From Protula sp. h YS-2021 (lineage: Eukaryota; Annelida; Polychaeta; Sabellida; Serpulidae), in contig OX457028.1 in the NCBI GenBank assembly GCA_949752745.1, forward strand, positions 7,396,922 to 7,460,921: a DNA stretch of 64,000 nt. Direction: 5' to 3'. Below, one piece after another: positions 1 to 12,264 of the stretch. Under the pieces are notes generated by a model. The model did not search any database and had not been told where the DNA came from. It saw only the letters and a program-made list of their open reading frames with translations. How positions within the stretch are numbered: the first letter of the stretch is position 1; each line of letters opens with the position of its first letter. Made by a program: the position numbers and the translations under genes.

Positions 1-604
1 CTGCTGTGGCGACTCGGCACAGTGGGGTATCGTATTATGGTCGGGGTTTTAGACAGTGCGTTTTCGCACATGGTGTAATACGCCACTGTGGTGGATCGGC
101 ACATGTGGTGATCCTGAAGTGGACTAACTACTTATGTGTACCTCTCTTTTGGGAAAAGAGGGGGGAGGATATTAGCAGTATCAGACTGTATGTATGTCTG
201 TTCGAGCATCAGATTGTTTGTTAATAATGGGCACTTCGTGGTGAAACCCTACGTAACATTGATATTTGTCATGAAATGGGCAGTTTGCGGTGATAAAAAA
301 TAAATTTTTCAAAATACATTAGTCTTCTTATATTTGAAACCCGAAGGTTGAATTTATACAATGTTGCTGACTAAGATCCACTAAGAACGAACTTGGTTAC
401 TATTATTATATACACTATGTACAGATTATCGATCTGGATATACAGTCCACATGCAAGTTACCCTAACAAAGCAGGCGGCGCACACTTGAATCTCACCTGG
501 AATTCTTTGGGCTGTAAGTCTTTTACAGTATTTCATCCCTAACTATTAGCGTACAATGCATATGAACATATATAGTCGGGTCGATTTAAATCCCTTGGGG
601 TCAG
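1..604. other. Intergenic DNA, nothing recognised
   Basis: AT-rich spacer. Reading both strands I see no coding similarity, RNA gene or clear repeat; the short open frame near the left edge has no recognisable domain. Confidence 0.5.
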
Positions 605-611
605 CATGTTC

Positions 612-712
612 AGCATGTTACCTGGGCGTGAGGAGATTCGAATTCACGTCCTACAGATCATGCCTTGCTTGGCTGGAGAGCGCTTTCGACAACTAGGCCA
701 CCGAGACCCACT
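612..712 (-). mobile_element. tRNA-derived SINE head
   Basis: Read on the minus strand, this begins GGTCTCGGTGGCCTAGTTG, a good RNA polymerase III box A context (GGCCTAGTTG). It continues to a box-B-like GAATTCGAATCTC about 50 bases downstream, the spacing of a tRNA. Mismatched stems and the lack of a clean acceptor arm argue for a SINE head rather than a working tRNA. A related head lies on the plus strand near 10806 (shared CTCGGTGGCCTAGT). Confidence 0.6.
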
Positions 713-862
713 GATACCCCGCTGAATTAAAAGATAAATTGAATTCAGTTTTTTTTATCTCTGCCTTTCCGGCACAATGTCTTGTAGACGGTGTGTCAAC
801 GAGTTCGTATGCATTGGGTGTTCAATTCCTACCGCCACTTGGTAGTCGACAAGCCGATATTT

Positions 863-1226
863 TCGAAATTAAAACTGAAGTATTTAATTTTTTAATACAC
901 ATTTTTATGAGTGAAATATCTTGTAGACGTAGAAGCCATCACTCGAATTGTAACCACCCACCTCCCCATCAATTGTAATCCTCTGGTACAAGTTGGGTAT
1001 GGTTCGATCACATGACAGGAACTGCACCGACGCTGGTTGGTCGGTTGATTGACAAGCATTGTAAACATAGCAATAGCGCACCTGTTAAAGGTACCCATGT
1101 GGTTCTATTTGTTTCAGAAAAGATTTTTTTATTATGAATCGCAATAACCAATGTTGAACACATTGAAAACCCCATAGTGATGGCTTCTACGTCTAAAAGA
1201 TATTAAGAAATTAAATACTTCAGATT
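863..1226. repeat. Inverted-repeat (foldback) pair
   Basis: The segment near 875-950 (TGAAGTATTTAATTT, then TAGACGTAGAAGCCATCACT) recurs in reverse complement at about 1168-1226. The arms are about 55-75 bases around a 220-base loop. This looks like a small foldback or MITE-type element. Short open frames on both strands inside it are explained by the shared arms. Confidence 0.5.
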
Positions 1227-1229
1227 CTG

Positions 1230-2690
1230 AAACCTTTTCTTGACATATGCCATCATGGTAATCGTATACTTCTTGGATCATATCATACCAAACAGAGTCT
1301 GTTTCTGACTCACTTTCAGAACTGCTGTCATCGTCACATTCACCACAATGTTTTATATGTTTGATATGTGTATATTTTTGAACAAAGCTTCTTGGCTGCT
1401 GTATAACACACCACATTCTATACAAGCATGTTCTTTCTTTTCAACCATGTTGATGCATTGAGTTTCCATAGAAGACTCATCTAAGGTTTCTTGATAGGCG
1501 TTTTATAGGGTTTTCTATTTCTCCCTCATATTCTCCCTCTACACTCTCGCCTCTATTCACTTCTGAAATGTATGCATGCATTAATTATCTTTTACGACTT
1601 TGTGACAAATGGTAAGATTTCGATCAAACGTTGCATTGATACATCCTTTCGATTCCACATTCAGTTCTCAAATGATTGAAAGTCTTTTAATGTCAATATA
1701 TATATATGACAGCAACAATTGTAGCAACTGTTGTTGTCACAACAACGGCAGCAACAACAATGGCAACAACTGTTCCAGAATATATCGACGGCATGAATTT
1801 TGAGAATCATATACGAAGAGCTCCAGGGTTGATATGGGACGTTATGGGACCGTTCGTTTCAGAGCAGATATCACACCAACGTTGTTTGACTGTAATTTGA
1901 TCGTATGAGGGTTGATACTTTTTAGCCGTTATTCCAGCTGTAGTTCTTATTAGTTGCAGAAAAAGACAATTGCGCGTGTGTAAATATGCTCTCTTATCAC
2001 ATTTTTACATTGGTTCAGTTTATCATGTTGTAATAAATGGAAAAAGAAAAACACAACAATTTTCATTTCATAACATAAATAAATTTTGTTGACAAAATAA
2101 AAGACTCAAATACCAACTTTGTTGTACAGAATAAAATGCCAAAAAATCCCTGAAGTGGTTAAATCTTCTAATGAAAAATCTGGGGCATTTTAGCCTTAAT
2201 CATTTTGGCCCCCTTGCTGTGTATGGGGGCATTTTGGCCGCACTCATTTTGACCAGGATATCTGTTCAACGATACCTCTTCTCTTCAATGATGAATACGC
2301 AACCGCGTCATCTTTCTATGGTTCGTGTTATTGGAATAAGGCAAGAGTTAGCGATAATAGGTTTTTTAAGGTAGAGTTTGATTGCACAACTGAACTTAGC
2401 AGGAAATAAGTAAGCGGAGAACAAGAGAATTTGGGTAAACAAATTAAAAAGAGAAGTATGTGCCCACGCATAACACACAGATACCTATGAAGAAAAAAAA
2501 AAAAATGGGCGAAAATATAAGATTTTGAGACAACAAATAGCAGATGGCCATGGACCAAAGGGTGAAGCTATATGGCACAAGACCACAGTTACTTCTGCCT
2601 TCAGTAACAGGAACACTATTAGCATGGCAGCTGTACTTTTTCGATAATGTTGTGATTGTTCCGGGCTATCAGTAATAAACTTGTGGCATG
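1230..2690. other. Intergenic DNA with ACA/GCA-rich patch
   Basis: No gene is recognised. A short trinucleotide-like patch rich in CAACAAC/GCAACA lies around 1708-1775 and accounts for the Asn/Thr-rich short open frames there. Two loose copies of a GGGGCATTTT-containing segment lie at 2183-2260. Confidence 0.4.
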
Positions 2691-2696
2691 CTTATA

Positions 2697-3107
2697 CCTG
2701 CGTTTTATTGGGCAAGGATAATGTTTCGAAAATGTTTCGGAAATCAGATAATGATTCTTGGTTTTTCGATAATGTCTCGAAACATTCTCAAGTGTATCGA
2801 GCCTTACATTCAGATAATCTTCCCATAATCCTTTTCTGCGCACCTGCACGCCATTATCGCCCAAAAGTGAAAGAGTTTTGCTTTACTTACGTCGATTCAG
2901 AACTGACATATGACAACTTACAGTAGAAATACAATTATTGACAATAGCAATTCGCAATTTGGGTTGCTATCTACTAGAGAGAAAAGCACCAAAGCTCCGG
3001 CAGCCATTTTTATTCTCGAAACATTATCTGAAGTGTTTTATTGGGACATTTTCGAAACATTATCTGGATTTATTATTTTTTTTCAGATACGTCCAATAAA
3101 ACACGGT
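2697..3107. mobile_element. MITE-like foldback element
   Basis: The left end (GTTTTATTGGGCAAGGATAA, then TGTTTCGAAAATG) reappears in reverse complement at the right end, where CATTTTCGAAACATTATC and CCAATAAAACACGG close the element at about 3107. The motif ATAATGTTTCGA occurs several times internally in both orientations. No coding capacity is seen. It is probably a non-autonomous DNA element of about 410 bp. Confidence 0.5.
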
Positions 3108-3925
3108 CTATGTTCCCATAGCTCCGAGTCAGCTCTGACTTGTATAACATCGAGGCACGAATCCCGCATACAAGCTCCTATTATTCAAACAGTTACATAA
3201 AGTTCATGTCCAACATACCCTTTTTGTAAAACAGGCACAATTTTTGGTGATCTGTATATCTTTTCTTCGCTCATGAAAGTGCAGAAAAGTTAGCTTCCGC
3301 ACCCACCTGTCAAGTGTTTGTTTACATTCTGGCCTTTAAATGTCACGTGACCAAAGTCAAGTGACCAAAAATTTAAATAAAGGGGTTATAGTTTAAATGT
3401 AAAATATATAATAAAATAGGTGATAGATGCAGAATTACGTATAAATTTATTTTGTACACCCATAATATTTGACTTTTTATTTTTTTACGTTCTTTTTGAA
3501 ATATGAATTTTAAGTTTTTTTGGTGGATAGTTGCAAAACTTGTTGTTACTTTTTCATGTAATAAAGTATGCTCCCTGTATATAAACAAATGTCAATTATT
3601 GCGGGAGATTTGGGGTTATTTCCGTATTATTTTCTTTTATAAGTTGTATATGATTACCGTTGTACTTTGAGGGCCTTTAGCAAATGCCAACAAAAACGAG
3701 TTGAATTTCGTACAAAGTAGCCACGGGGTTGCCTCAGAGCGAGCGCAGTTGACTTGCTCATCGTTATATAGCGAGGCTTTGAAGCGGTGCCTGAAAACTT
3801 TGCAGCGTACCGCTTCTTGGAGCTAACGTTCCCAAAGGGTCGTACTAGAGACATGCTTAAATTCTTTGCAATCAAGAGAGATACAAGAAATATGATGTCA
3901 AAGTTCAGTAATTTATTCATGTGAT
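3108..3925 (+). repeat. Dispersed repeat family A, copy 1
   Basis: About 0.8 kb recurring with roughly 75-80% visual identity at 50100-51060 and partly at 49540-49990. Shared landmarks in the same order are the CCGAGTCAGCTCTGACTT motif, AAAACAGGCACAATT, TGTCACGTGACCAAAG, GGTGGATAGTT, TATTGCGGGAGATTTG and TTATATAGCGA. Reverse-complement pieces lie near 45590-45760. No open frame is conserved, so it is a non-coding interspersed repeat of unknown class. Confidence 0.6.
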
Positions 3926-4137
3926 CGAGCGATCTCGAGATCCATGGGTGCCCCTATTTGATGCGAGATAACAAAAGATCCAATTGGTCACCCCCAAATA
4001 TTTTGGTGTTTTTTTTTGCCTTCTCAACGGTTAGTTTGAAGGATTTAATAAAGCTTGATTCCCCAGCAATGTTATGGAAGAAGTCAGATTTTGAAATTCT
4101 ATAAAGAAACATATAAGTAAATTAATTGTGGTCTAGG

Positions 4138-4650
4138 GCCATATACACGCCGGCGTGTATATAAGATCAATGTACGCCTAATATACACGCCGGCGTGTAT
4201 ATAGGCAGTCACTGAATCTTATACACGCCATACATAAATTAAGCGCGTACACAAGAAGACATCTGTTGTTATATCCACGCCAGCTTATGTAAGAGCCGTT
4301 GTAATTGGTCAGATTCTGGCCTGTATATAACACTCAAATGCTTCTTTTTGTATATGTGGTGTATTTTGATATTGTCAATATTGAAACCCTTCAATTATTG
4401 TTTTCCTATATTTTAATCTATTGTGGCGTGTATATAGGATAATAATGTGACATCTTATTTGAACACCACATATTCTGGCGTGTATATAACACTCAAATGC
4501 TTCTTATATACACGCCACCGTTATAATATACATGTAAAAGCTTGTCTTTACACATCCTTTTAGTAAAGACAGCACCAACAAAAATCCTTTCTTTTTTTTT
4601 TTCAAAATCTGGCGTGTATATAAGAGATATTTCGATCTTATATACACGCC
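4138..4650. repeat. Cluster of 40-bp dyad-symmetric hairpins
   Basis: The half-site GGCGTGTATATAA and its complement TTATATACACGCC are arranged as hairpins. Units run 4152-4191 (40 bp), 4192-4229 (38 bp, abutting the first), 4477-4516 (40 bp) and 4611-4650 (40 bp, perfect 15-bp stem GGCGTGTATATAAGA). Decayed half-sites lie near 4271, 4320 and 4425. A flanking segment with TATATGTGGTGTATTTTGAT is duplicated at about 4350 and 4662. Another 40-bp unit lies at 12265-12304. They may be terminal or subterminal repeats of a DNA transposon, possibly the adjacent MULE. Confidence 0.75.
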
Positions 4651-5093
4651 TGCACAATTATTTTGTATATGTGGTGTATTTTGATATTGTCAATATGCAA
4701 ATCTTTTACAACTTAGCTTTGGTCTCCCCTTTGGGGTTTTTAATGGTGCTCTTTGTATTTTAAAACCAACTTTTGTCTGTGCCTCCGTTACGGGACTGCT
4801 TAAATCGTTGTTCTGAACGGTGCCGCCTGCTTTATCAGTACTGATTTCCACTTTGTGTTCAAAAGATGGAACATTATATTCCTGATCTACTCCCCTTATG
4901 ATCTGCTCCCCTTATCAACTTCTTAGAGTCATGTCTTCACATGGTTGGTTACTCTCGCACACGTGAGTTTTGGAATTCACACTTTCCACTTGTGCAAGAG
5001 AATGCATCACATCTTTACTGTTGTCACTGGCCTCGGTACGCACGGTTTCAGCTATTTATTAATTGTTGAAGTTTCTGGAGCCATTTCCGTTGC

Positions 5094-7350
5094 CTAAGTA
5101 GAAACGATTTCAATGTTTGACAGAAGACTAGATCCATTTATGGCGATTTTGTTGCTGGAACAATTTTCAGTTGTGTAATCGTGATCGGGAATGGAGCTCC
5201 ATGAGCCATCTTGGGCAACTTGAATGCTTGGGCTATCTTCTTTCTGATGAAACTTTGTAAATATGAGGGTCTTCTTATTTTCTAAAGCGTTGTTGATTTG
5301 GATGAAGAGATTGAATGCCTCCTCAAAATCTGTGCGATTCATATCTGCACAGCGATGAGTTAGGGTAGTGAAGATTTTTTTAAGTTCTTAAAATTTTTCA
5401 GTGCGCGTAAGCCGTTGCGATTTTTGTATCTTGTTGAGGCTGTTTGTTGCAGTTTTATCTGAGATTGTCATGTTTTGGATTTGGATCTGATGAGATTTTT
5501 TGAAATCTTGTTGGAATCCATTCCATTTTTGGGCAACTCCGTTATTTCAAGCAAGGAAAAGGACATGTCGGCAGGGTAGTCCCGTGCTTAAAAATAAGCT
5601 GCATTCACAAGATATCGTTTCGTTGGTACACACTGCTTCTCTGAGTGTTTCCTTCATGCTTTGGGAATGCCTATACTCTTAATTACAAAGTCAGAAGCAA
5701 ACTGAGTAGCATTGGCCACAAAGAAGTCTACAACTTTGTAGATATGTGGTGTGGTCTAGAAACTTTTAGCAAAAATTGGCTGTAAGACAGGACTTTCTTT
5801 TGCCTTTGGTTAATGTCCAGTATGACTTTTGTTGAATTGGCTACCGTCATTCCTGTTGAATAAAAAATATTTATTTATCACTTTTGTTGTCAACATAAAT
5901 GTCAACATAAATGTTTTGGAACAAAAAAAATTTACAAAATTTTACCTGATTTCAGTTCTTTTTCCAGAGTGGAATGGAAGGATTCAAGATGATTTGTCTT
6001 GGTAATCCCGTAATTTTGGGTATTTCTTCGTGCATATTCAGTCCACATTTCTTGAATGTTATACCAGTTTGAGTCAAAATATGACTTGAAAGAGGTTAGC
6101 CCTAAAAATATATAAATATGATATCCATATACATATATATGATAATATAAATGAATTGACTTTTGCATTATTGTACTTTTAAAAGATTCACAGAAGCGTA
6201 CCTGTCATGGATTGTATTTTCTCGTAGCAATCATCATACGTCTTTTTGTTTAACTTTTTTTTTTTTTTTTTTGCAATTCTTCTTTTTCTCCTGGCTTATC
6301 TGCGTGTCTGATTTATTGCCCAATTGAAAGCATTGAGCACATGAAACAAACATAGCTGTATTGGAACAGATGGCCAAACTGAGGTGATGCTAGCGATTTC
6401 GGCAATGTCCTTGTCAATAATCAATTGTTTCCGCCGAAGTTAAATTGGATTGTTTGAATTGATCGAGAAACTGCATCCAATTTTCTTTCCGTTCACATCC
6501 CAGTAATACATGGGTAGCAAAATCACCGTGACTGTCGCCATCAACTACCATAATTGACGCCACTGGCATTCTGTGATTGTTCACACGATACGTGGTCTCC
6601 AAGATCAGGATTTGTGTAAATTTTTCCATGGCTATTTTCATGCTGCCACTTTGTAGATACAGCATTTGTATGTGGTCTTGTTCGTCAGTATTAATAACAA
6701 CTGTTGCTTGGTCATCGTTTCCGAGAAAGTCTTCGATCACTTGAATCACTTCATCTGAAATGAATTTGTTTAAATTATACAGTAATTTAAACAAAGACAT
6801 GCTATGTAGTGCCAACCGCGTTTTACAAAACTGGCAAGACCACAAATATATAATGCTTAAATATTTCAAAGGTTTATATTATAACAAGTTAATGTTATAT
6901 GAACACTTACTACTTAGCATATATTAACAACAGCATAGCTTTGAACATACCTTCTTCTGTAGAAAACTTTGTTTATTGTTTAATGTTAAGGATATCTTTG
7001 GCTGTAACAGCCTTTCCAGTCACTGAACTAATATGGTCTTTCACCTTTGCAGCACCAATGTTTAATTTCAGGAGTTCGTGTGCTATTTCTTTTTCATTGT
7101 CATTAAGTTTTCGCACCTAGGCATAACATTTTTAATTTACAATATTTTCATTTCATTGTTGAAGAAAAATACTTAAGAAATAGTGCAATTATTGTTGGAA
7201 TAGTGTTTAATGATTAAGGTAAAATTCCGTATTATAATCCAAATGTTTCGCAATATCTCGTGGTTGTGATCTTCACAAAATTTTGTAACTATTATCTTCT
7301 CGTTTTCTCTGTTGACAGTGCATACGATTTTCATTGGGCATTCCAGCTTG
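5094..7350 (-). pseudogene. Decayed multi-exon FAR1/SWIM-type MULE transposase
   Basis: Reading right to left on the minus strand, the pieces come in ZSWIM/FAR1 MULE order. First is a FAR1-like zinc-binding block (CPMKIVCTVNREN, then KFCEDHNHE; about 7350-7235). Then a helical block with TGKAVTAKDILN (7116-6952). Then the MULE catalytic region (TTYRVNNHRMPVASIMVVDG and LCLFHVLNAFNWAI; 6757-6200), then NHLESFHSTLEKEL (6101-5947), then a SWIM finger CECSLFLSTGLPCRH (about 5620-5560). A C-terminal piece runs 5342-5094. Several borders look like real splice sites, e.g. the ATTTCAG acceptor before 6757, which completes a codon with the GTATGT donor at 6951. An in-frame TAA after DILNIKQ, a frameshift near 6414 and breaks around 5700 show it is dead. 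A second DNA-transposon class is unlikely given the SWIM cysteines. Confidence 0.75.
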
Positions 7351-7359
7351 AAAGATCTG

Positions 7360-9090
7360 AAAAATAATATGTTGCCCTTAACAACGGCCTATACCAGTAA
7401 AATATAAAAATAAAAAGGAGAAATACAAAAAGGCTAACAAGGAGAGCAATATGAAGTAAATATTTTCAAAACTTATTTATTTTATGAGACTAAAACAATT
7501 TTCCGCTTAATTACTGAAGCAATATCTCTCTACGATTACTCGCGCATTCATGTAACAGTTTGCTCTGTGGAAATCTGCATGCTTATGATATGAAGTTCAT
7601 TCATTTATCTGGATTCTAAATTCATATGTTAGCAAGCATTATGCTGTGCTCAGATTATACAGTTTCTGGCTGGCATGAGTGGAAAAATTTGAACACTTAT
7701 GAGTATGACATACGGCATTTGATATGCATTGGAAGTAAGAAAATAATACATATGAGAGCATTAATAACAAAGGCAACGAACGAATTCTTATTGCATAAAT
7801 AACGTGCTCTGCGTTTTCCATTTGCTTACAAAATACATATACATTTACACTAAGCTCGACTTTTAACGGTGTTTTACAAAAGGCATCGTATTTTTAATGA
7901 ATTTATTGTGACAGTGGAGCCATTATTGCAAATATTGTGCTTCACATAGTAAATAAGCGTTTAACAATAATTGTGAAATTTTACCTAAAAAATTTGAAGT
8001 TACCAAAATACATCATTGTTAGGAATTCAGAATTATAATTAATTTTTTTTTTATCTTTTTTTCAAAATCAAGTTATGTTTCTAGTTAAAAAGTTTCATTG
8101 AAAATCCTTAATACATTTATTTTTAAAAATTATTAAAAAATTTTAATTCACTCAAAAGGTTACGATTGTTTAGCTATAATAACACTGCTCTTTTTTTTTT
8201 TTTTTTAGAAAATTAAAGAATTGTGTGAATGAGTGACTCTCTATTAGGGTACCCCTCCTAATAAATTAAGCCTGGCGGACTAATTTTCTACACAGAGAAA
8301 ATCAGGCCCAAACAAGTTGACAGCCGATAGAAATCAGCTACGGCCAGGGGTGCTGTATATTACCCTACCCCAGCACCAGAGTCAACACCCCCTCACCCAT
8401 TATATGAAAAAATATATATAGTGGACTAGTGGACCTGCTAAACAGGAATTTTATCCCCTTCAACTTTATTTTATGTATTGGCATATTTATGTGATTTTAA
8501 ATACATATACATTCATTAAAAAAGTGGAACATAAATTACAGATAGAAAACAATTAAGGCTAGGAGTTATCAACGTTAGATATACACGGTAGACATGTGCT
8601 TATTTTTAAGCGATTACGGTAATTTTTAAATATATTAAAGTCCATATGCAATTTAATGAAATACATACATACACAATGAAATTGAAAACATTTATAATTT
8701 TGGTCTCAAACGATTCATTTTTATCCTATTCCCACCAATATATAAATACTGGCTTTAAAATAAAGGAAAAATATGTGAATATAAACATTTATCCTTAGAT
8801 ACATTCAGTACTTCAAGCTTACGATTTCGTACATAAATATCATATATGTATAAAAATGTGCACATATATCTATTTATAAATAAAATTTATACCGTTTTTG
8901 GGGTCTTGTTCCATTTCCTAGCGCTAGGTATGTGCCTTGGTGTTTGCACATAAATGTAACACTTGAATATTTGAATTTGGAGGCGTTCATTTTGCAGTAT
9001 TTCTGACGTGAAAGAATTTCTCTATTTTTAGTCTCTACCAATTTACTGTTTCCTCTGACTAATTTGCAGTTATTTCTTATTTAATAACTG
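7360..9090. other. AT-rich intergenic DNA
   Basis: Low-complexity T and A runs (8040-8060, 8190-8208) and no recognisable coding segment. It may hold upstream exons or the terminal region of the MULE, but I could not identify any. Confidence 0.4.
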
Positions 9091-9290
9091 TTTATAGCGT
9101 TCTGCAACTGGGAAAAATCGTCAAATTCGGTTGCGCGTAAAACAGTTAAAAAAAGTAAACAAGACTCCTGGCAAGAATATGTTTCTCAACTCAACACAAA
9201 TAATTCTCTAAAAAAGACCTGGGACATGGTTAGAAAAATATCTGGTAAGAACGCTTTTAACACAGTAAGCCATCTCGAAGTTAACATCCT

Positions 9291-10800
9291 TTGAAAATTA
9301 TAGCCATGAGTTCAGGCTACAAAGGCTACAAAGAAACAGAAGAAACTAATCCTCTTAACTTCTATTCTGACAACAGCGAAGCGTATAATAGGCACTTTTC
9401 TCCTAATGAATTAAGAAAGGCCATAGATAGTTCCCATGACTCAGCAGCAGGACCAGATGACATACATTATCAGATGCTTAGACACTTCCCAGACCATACC
9501 CTAAAGATCCTTTTAAAATTGTTAAACCACACCTGGAATTCCGACACTTTTCCAGAAATATGGAAGGAAGCCACAATAATACCAATACCAAAGCCAAACA
9601 AAGATCCACGAAATCCTCAAAATTACAGACCAGTTTCCTTGACAAGTGCCCTGTGCAAAACATTTGAGCGAATGGTAGCTGAAAGATTAAAATGGTACCT
9701 GGAAAGAAACAAATTGCTTGCCGACATACAGAGTGGCTTTAGGAAACAAAGGAGCACTCTGGACCATCTTGTAAGACTACAATCTTTTGTGAAAGAAGCC
9801 TTCAGTAACAAGGAACATGTTGTTACCGTTTTCTTTGACTTGGAAAAAGCTTATGACACAGCATGGAAGCACGGAGTACTAAAGGATCTTTTTGATTTCG
9901 GCCTCCGAGGCCGTCAGCCCCAGTTTATAAAAGGATTCCTGGATGACCGTCGATTCAGGGTTCGCCTTGGTATAATATTCTCAGAATACTTTGAACAAGA
10001 GGAAGGCTTTCCCCAAGGGTGCATCCTTTCAATTCTACTTTTCCTGATAAAAATCAACAATATAAAAGATACACTCAGACAGGGGATAGATAGCTGACTC
10101 TTCGTAGATGATTTTGCCATGTCGTGTAGAGGCAAAAGTATGAATTTAATGCAGCGTCGTCTTCAGCAGAGTATTTATTCTCTCCGAGTTTGGGCGAATA
10201 AGAATGGTTTTAAATTCTCTCAAACCAAAACAGTTTGTATGCACTTTTGTAAAAAACGAAAACAACACGACGATCCAGTTTTACACTTTTCTGACGTGCA
10301 AATCCCTGTTGTCAAGGAGAACAAATTTTTAGGTTTAATTTTTGATAGCAAACTTAGTCTTATCCCACATATCAAACACGTCCGAAGAAAGTGTCAGAAG
10401 GCTTTAAATTTACTGAGAGTCATCTCCTCCCACGATTGGGGAGCAGATCGTGATACTAAACTCATGCTGTATAGAGCTCATGCTGTATAGATCGCGACTG
10501 GACTATGACAGTATAGTTTATGGTTCATCAAGACCATCGTATCTCAAGATGCTAGAACCGATACAGAATCAAGGCTTAAGAATATGTTTAAATGTCTTTA
10601 GAACATCCCCAGCCGACAGTTTACACGTTGAGGCAAATGAACAACCTCTTAATATACGGCGGTTAAAACTTGCCATGCAGTATTGTATAAAACTTTACGC
10701 CAATAGAAATAACCCTACTCGTCAGATTGTTTTCGGACCACATTATGCGGATAGAGGTACCAATGCTAGTTCCCCTTTGGAACTAGGATTATATCACACC
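9291..10800 (+). pseudogene. Reverse transcriptase domain, broken
   Basis: RT landmarks run in order: AAGPDDIHYQML, KDPRNPQNYRPVSLTS, QSGFRKQRSTLDHL, FFDLEKAYDTAW (first catalytic Asp) and GFPQGC. Then a TGA at about 10095 falls immediately before the LFVDDFA catalytic box, which reads on in the same frame. A 16-base tandem duplication of CTCATGCTGTATAGAG near 10463-10494 shifts frame in the C-terminal part (RLDYDSIVYGSSRPSYLKML continues in another frame). It belongs to the LINE that surrounds it. Confidence 0.85.
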
Positions 10801-10805
10801 TACCA

Positions 10806-11042
10806 GCCTCGGTGGCCTAGTGGTTAGAGTGTCCGCCTCCAGACTGGAAGATCGTGGGTTCAAACCCCGGTCGGGTCATACCTAAGACTTTAAAATTGGG
10901 ACTCCTCCTTGCTACCCTGTGAGGCACTCCACATGTAAGGGTTAGAAGGAGGGCTGGAATGCCCCATTTCAGTATGATGTGGCAGGGGGATCCCGATATG
11001 ACCATAGCAGTTGAAAGCGATCTAAAGAACAATACAAAGTCT
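10806..11042 (+). mobile_element. tRNA-derived SINE nested in the LINE
   Basis: Starts CCTCGGTGGCCTAGTGG (box A) and reaches GGTTCAAACCCC (box B) with tRNA spacing, followed by about 160 bases of unrelated SINE body. Comparison with the uninterrupted LINE copy near 21885 shows the host sequence broken after ATTATATCACACCT and resuming with TTATAACCACACCTGC. That gives a target-site duplication of roughly 12-14 bases with one mismatch. An intact SINE boundary with duplication supports insertion by LINE machinery. Confidence 0.8.
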
Positions 11043-11099
11043 TATAACCACACCTGCAAGAAGCAGGTATAATCGTTGAATCTGTTGCAAATTACAGAA

Positions 11100-12017
11100 T
11101 ACCCAACCAACCCCTTTGGAAGTTAACGAAAAATGTGGTCTTGAAGACTCTTTCTGAGTCCACAAAAGAATGAACTAATCCGTGTTTATTTCAGTCAAAA
11201 TTTGCAGAATTAAAGGATAATTATAATGACTACTATTTCATATATACCGATGGCTCCAAACTTGAGGACAAGACTGCAAGCAGCTATTGTCACAGAAAGT
11301 AATACATTGAAAACCAGGCTCCCTGATGGGTCTTCTATTTTCTCTGCAGAAGTTAGAGCCCTGCAGCTAGCTATGCAAATTGTCAAGATTAGCCGTTACA
11401 AAAAAATCATATTTTGTGTGGACTCCATGTCAGTGCTTCAGTCACTAGAAAACCTACAGGTATCCAACCTAATAATTCTGGACTTGATAGAAAAACACGA
11501 CGAAGTGGTTTAAGCTGGCAAAGAGATAATATTTTGTTGGGTACCGAGCCACGTTGGAATCCCGGGCAACGAGTCAGCGGACAAAGGCGCCAAAGAAGCG
11601 TTAAACCAAGATTGCTCAGATTTCCTTATACCGCCATCAGATTTTAAGTGCCATATTTCTAGATATGTCAAAAATCTGTGGCAACAAAATTGGGATGAAC
11701 AACCCAACAGTAAGCTGTACCAAATTAACCCTGTTGTAGGGCGCAAATTGCCCTCCCTAAATGGCCATCGCGACGATATGGTAATACACAGATTAAGAAT
11801 AGGACATTCGTACACTACTCACAAACACCTGTTAAGAGGTGAACCACAACCAGAATGTATAAGTTGTCAGGAACGGTATACAGTGAAACACATCTTGATA
11901 GATTGTATAGACTTCAATCACATTCATCCCCGTTATTATAGAGTGGACTCCATGAGAGAGCTCTTTTAAAAAGTCCTAGAATTTTTAAAAGAGATTAACC
12001 TGTATTCTTATGTGTAG
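11100..12017 (+). pseudogene. RNase H and C-terminal domain of LINE copy 1, broken
   Basis: Compared with the open copy at 21986-22882, this shows a frameshift at the YTDGSK start (TGTCACAGAAAG context), an in-frame TAA where the other copy reads VVKAGKE (at about 11511), further shifts near 11560-11630, and a small deletion after MRELF. The block HILIDCIDFNHI is preserved. Confidence 0.8.
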
Positions 12018-12264
12018 GTCACCATTAAGTCTAGTTTTTAGTATATTTAAGATTTTATCTTATACTGGCTTTTAATCAATAAAGTATAAATGCGATAGGA
12101 ATGACACAATATGACCTGCAACAGGTTGGCGGTGTCGTTAAACCAATCACATAACTAACTAACTAACTCAAATTCGGAGCCCAATGCAATTGGAACATCC
12201 ATGTTGCTTGATTTTCCCGGTGTGGGATTCGGTTTGTAACAGAAATTCTGATTAGTAGAGAGCT

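Larger units (their letters stand above)
9095..12165 (+). mobile_element. RNase-H-bearing non-LTR retrotransposon, copy 1 (I/Nimb-like)
   Basis: A 5'-truncated LINE. The end of the endonuclease-RT linker starts near 9095, followed by reverse transcriptase (to about 10800) and an RNase H domain with a C-terminal CCHC-like block (YTDGSK to HILIDCIDF, about 11230-11970). The 3' UTR ends in TGTCGTTAAACCAATCA plus a (TAAC)n tail at about 12145-12165. RNase H downstream of RT and the tetranucleotide tail fit the I superfamily (Nimb-like; clade is inference). Stops, frameshifts and an inserted SINE make it inactive. A second copy lies at 21857-23057. Confidence 0.85.

Noticed and set aside
780..850. 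Second tRNA-like segment (GGTGTTCAATTCCTACC)
   Set aside because: Only a box-B-like stretch; no convincing box A at tRNA spacing.
10806..10880. A functional tRNA gene
   Set aside because: Box A and B are present but the stems do not pair cleanly, it lies inside a SINE with body and target duplication, and a related head occurs elsewhere.
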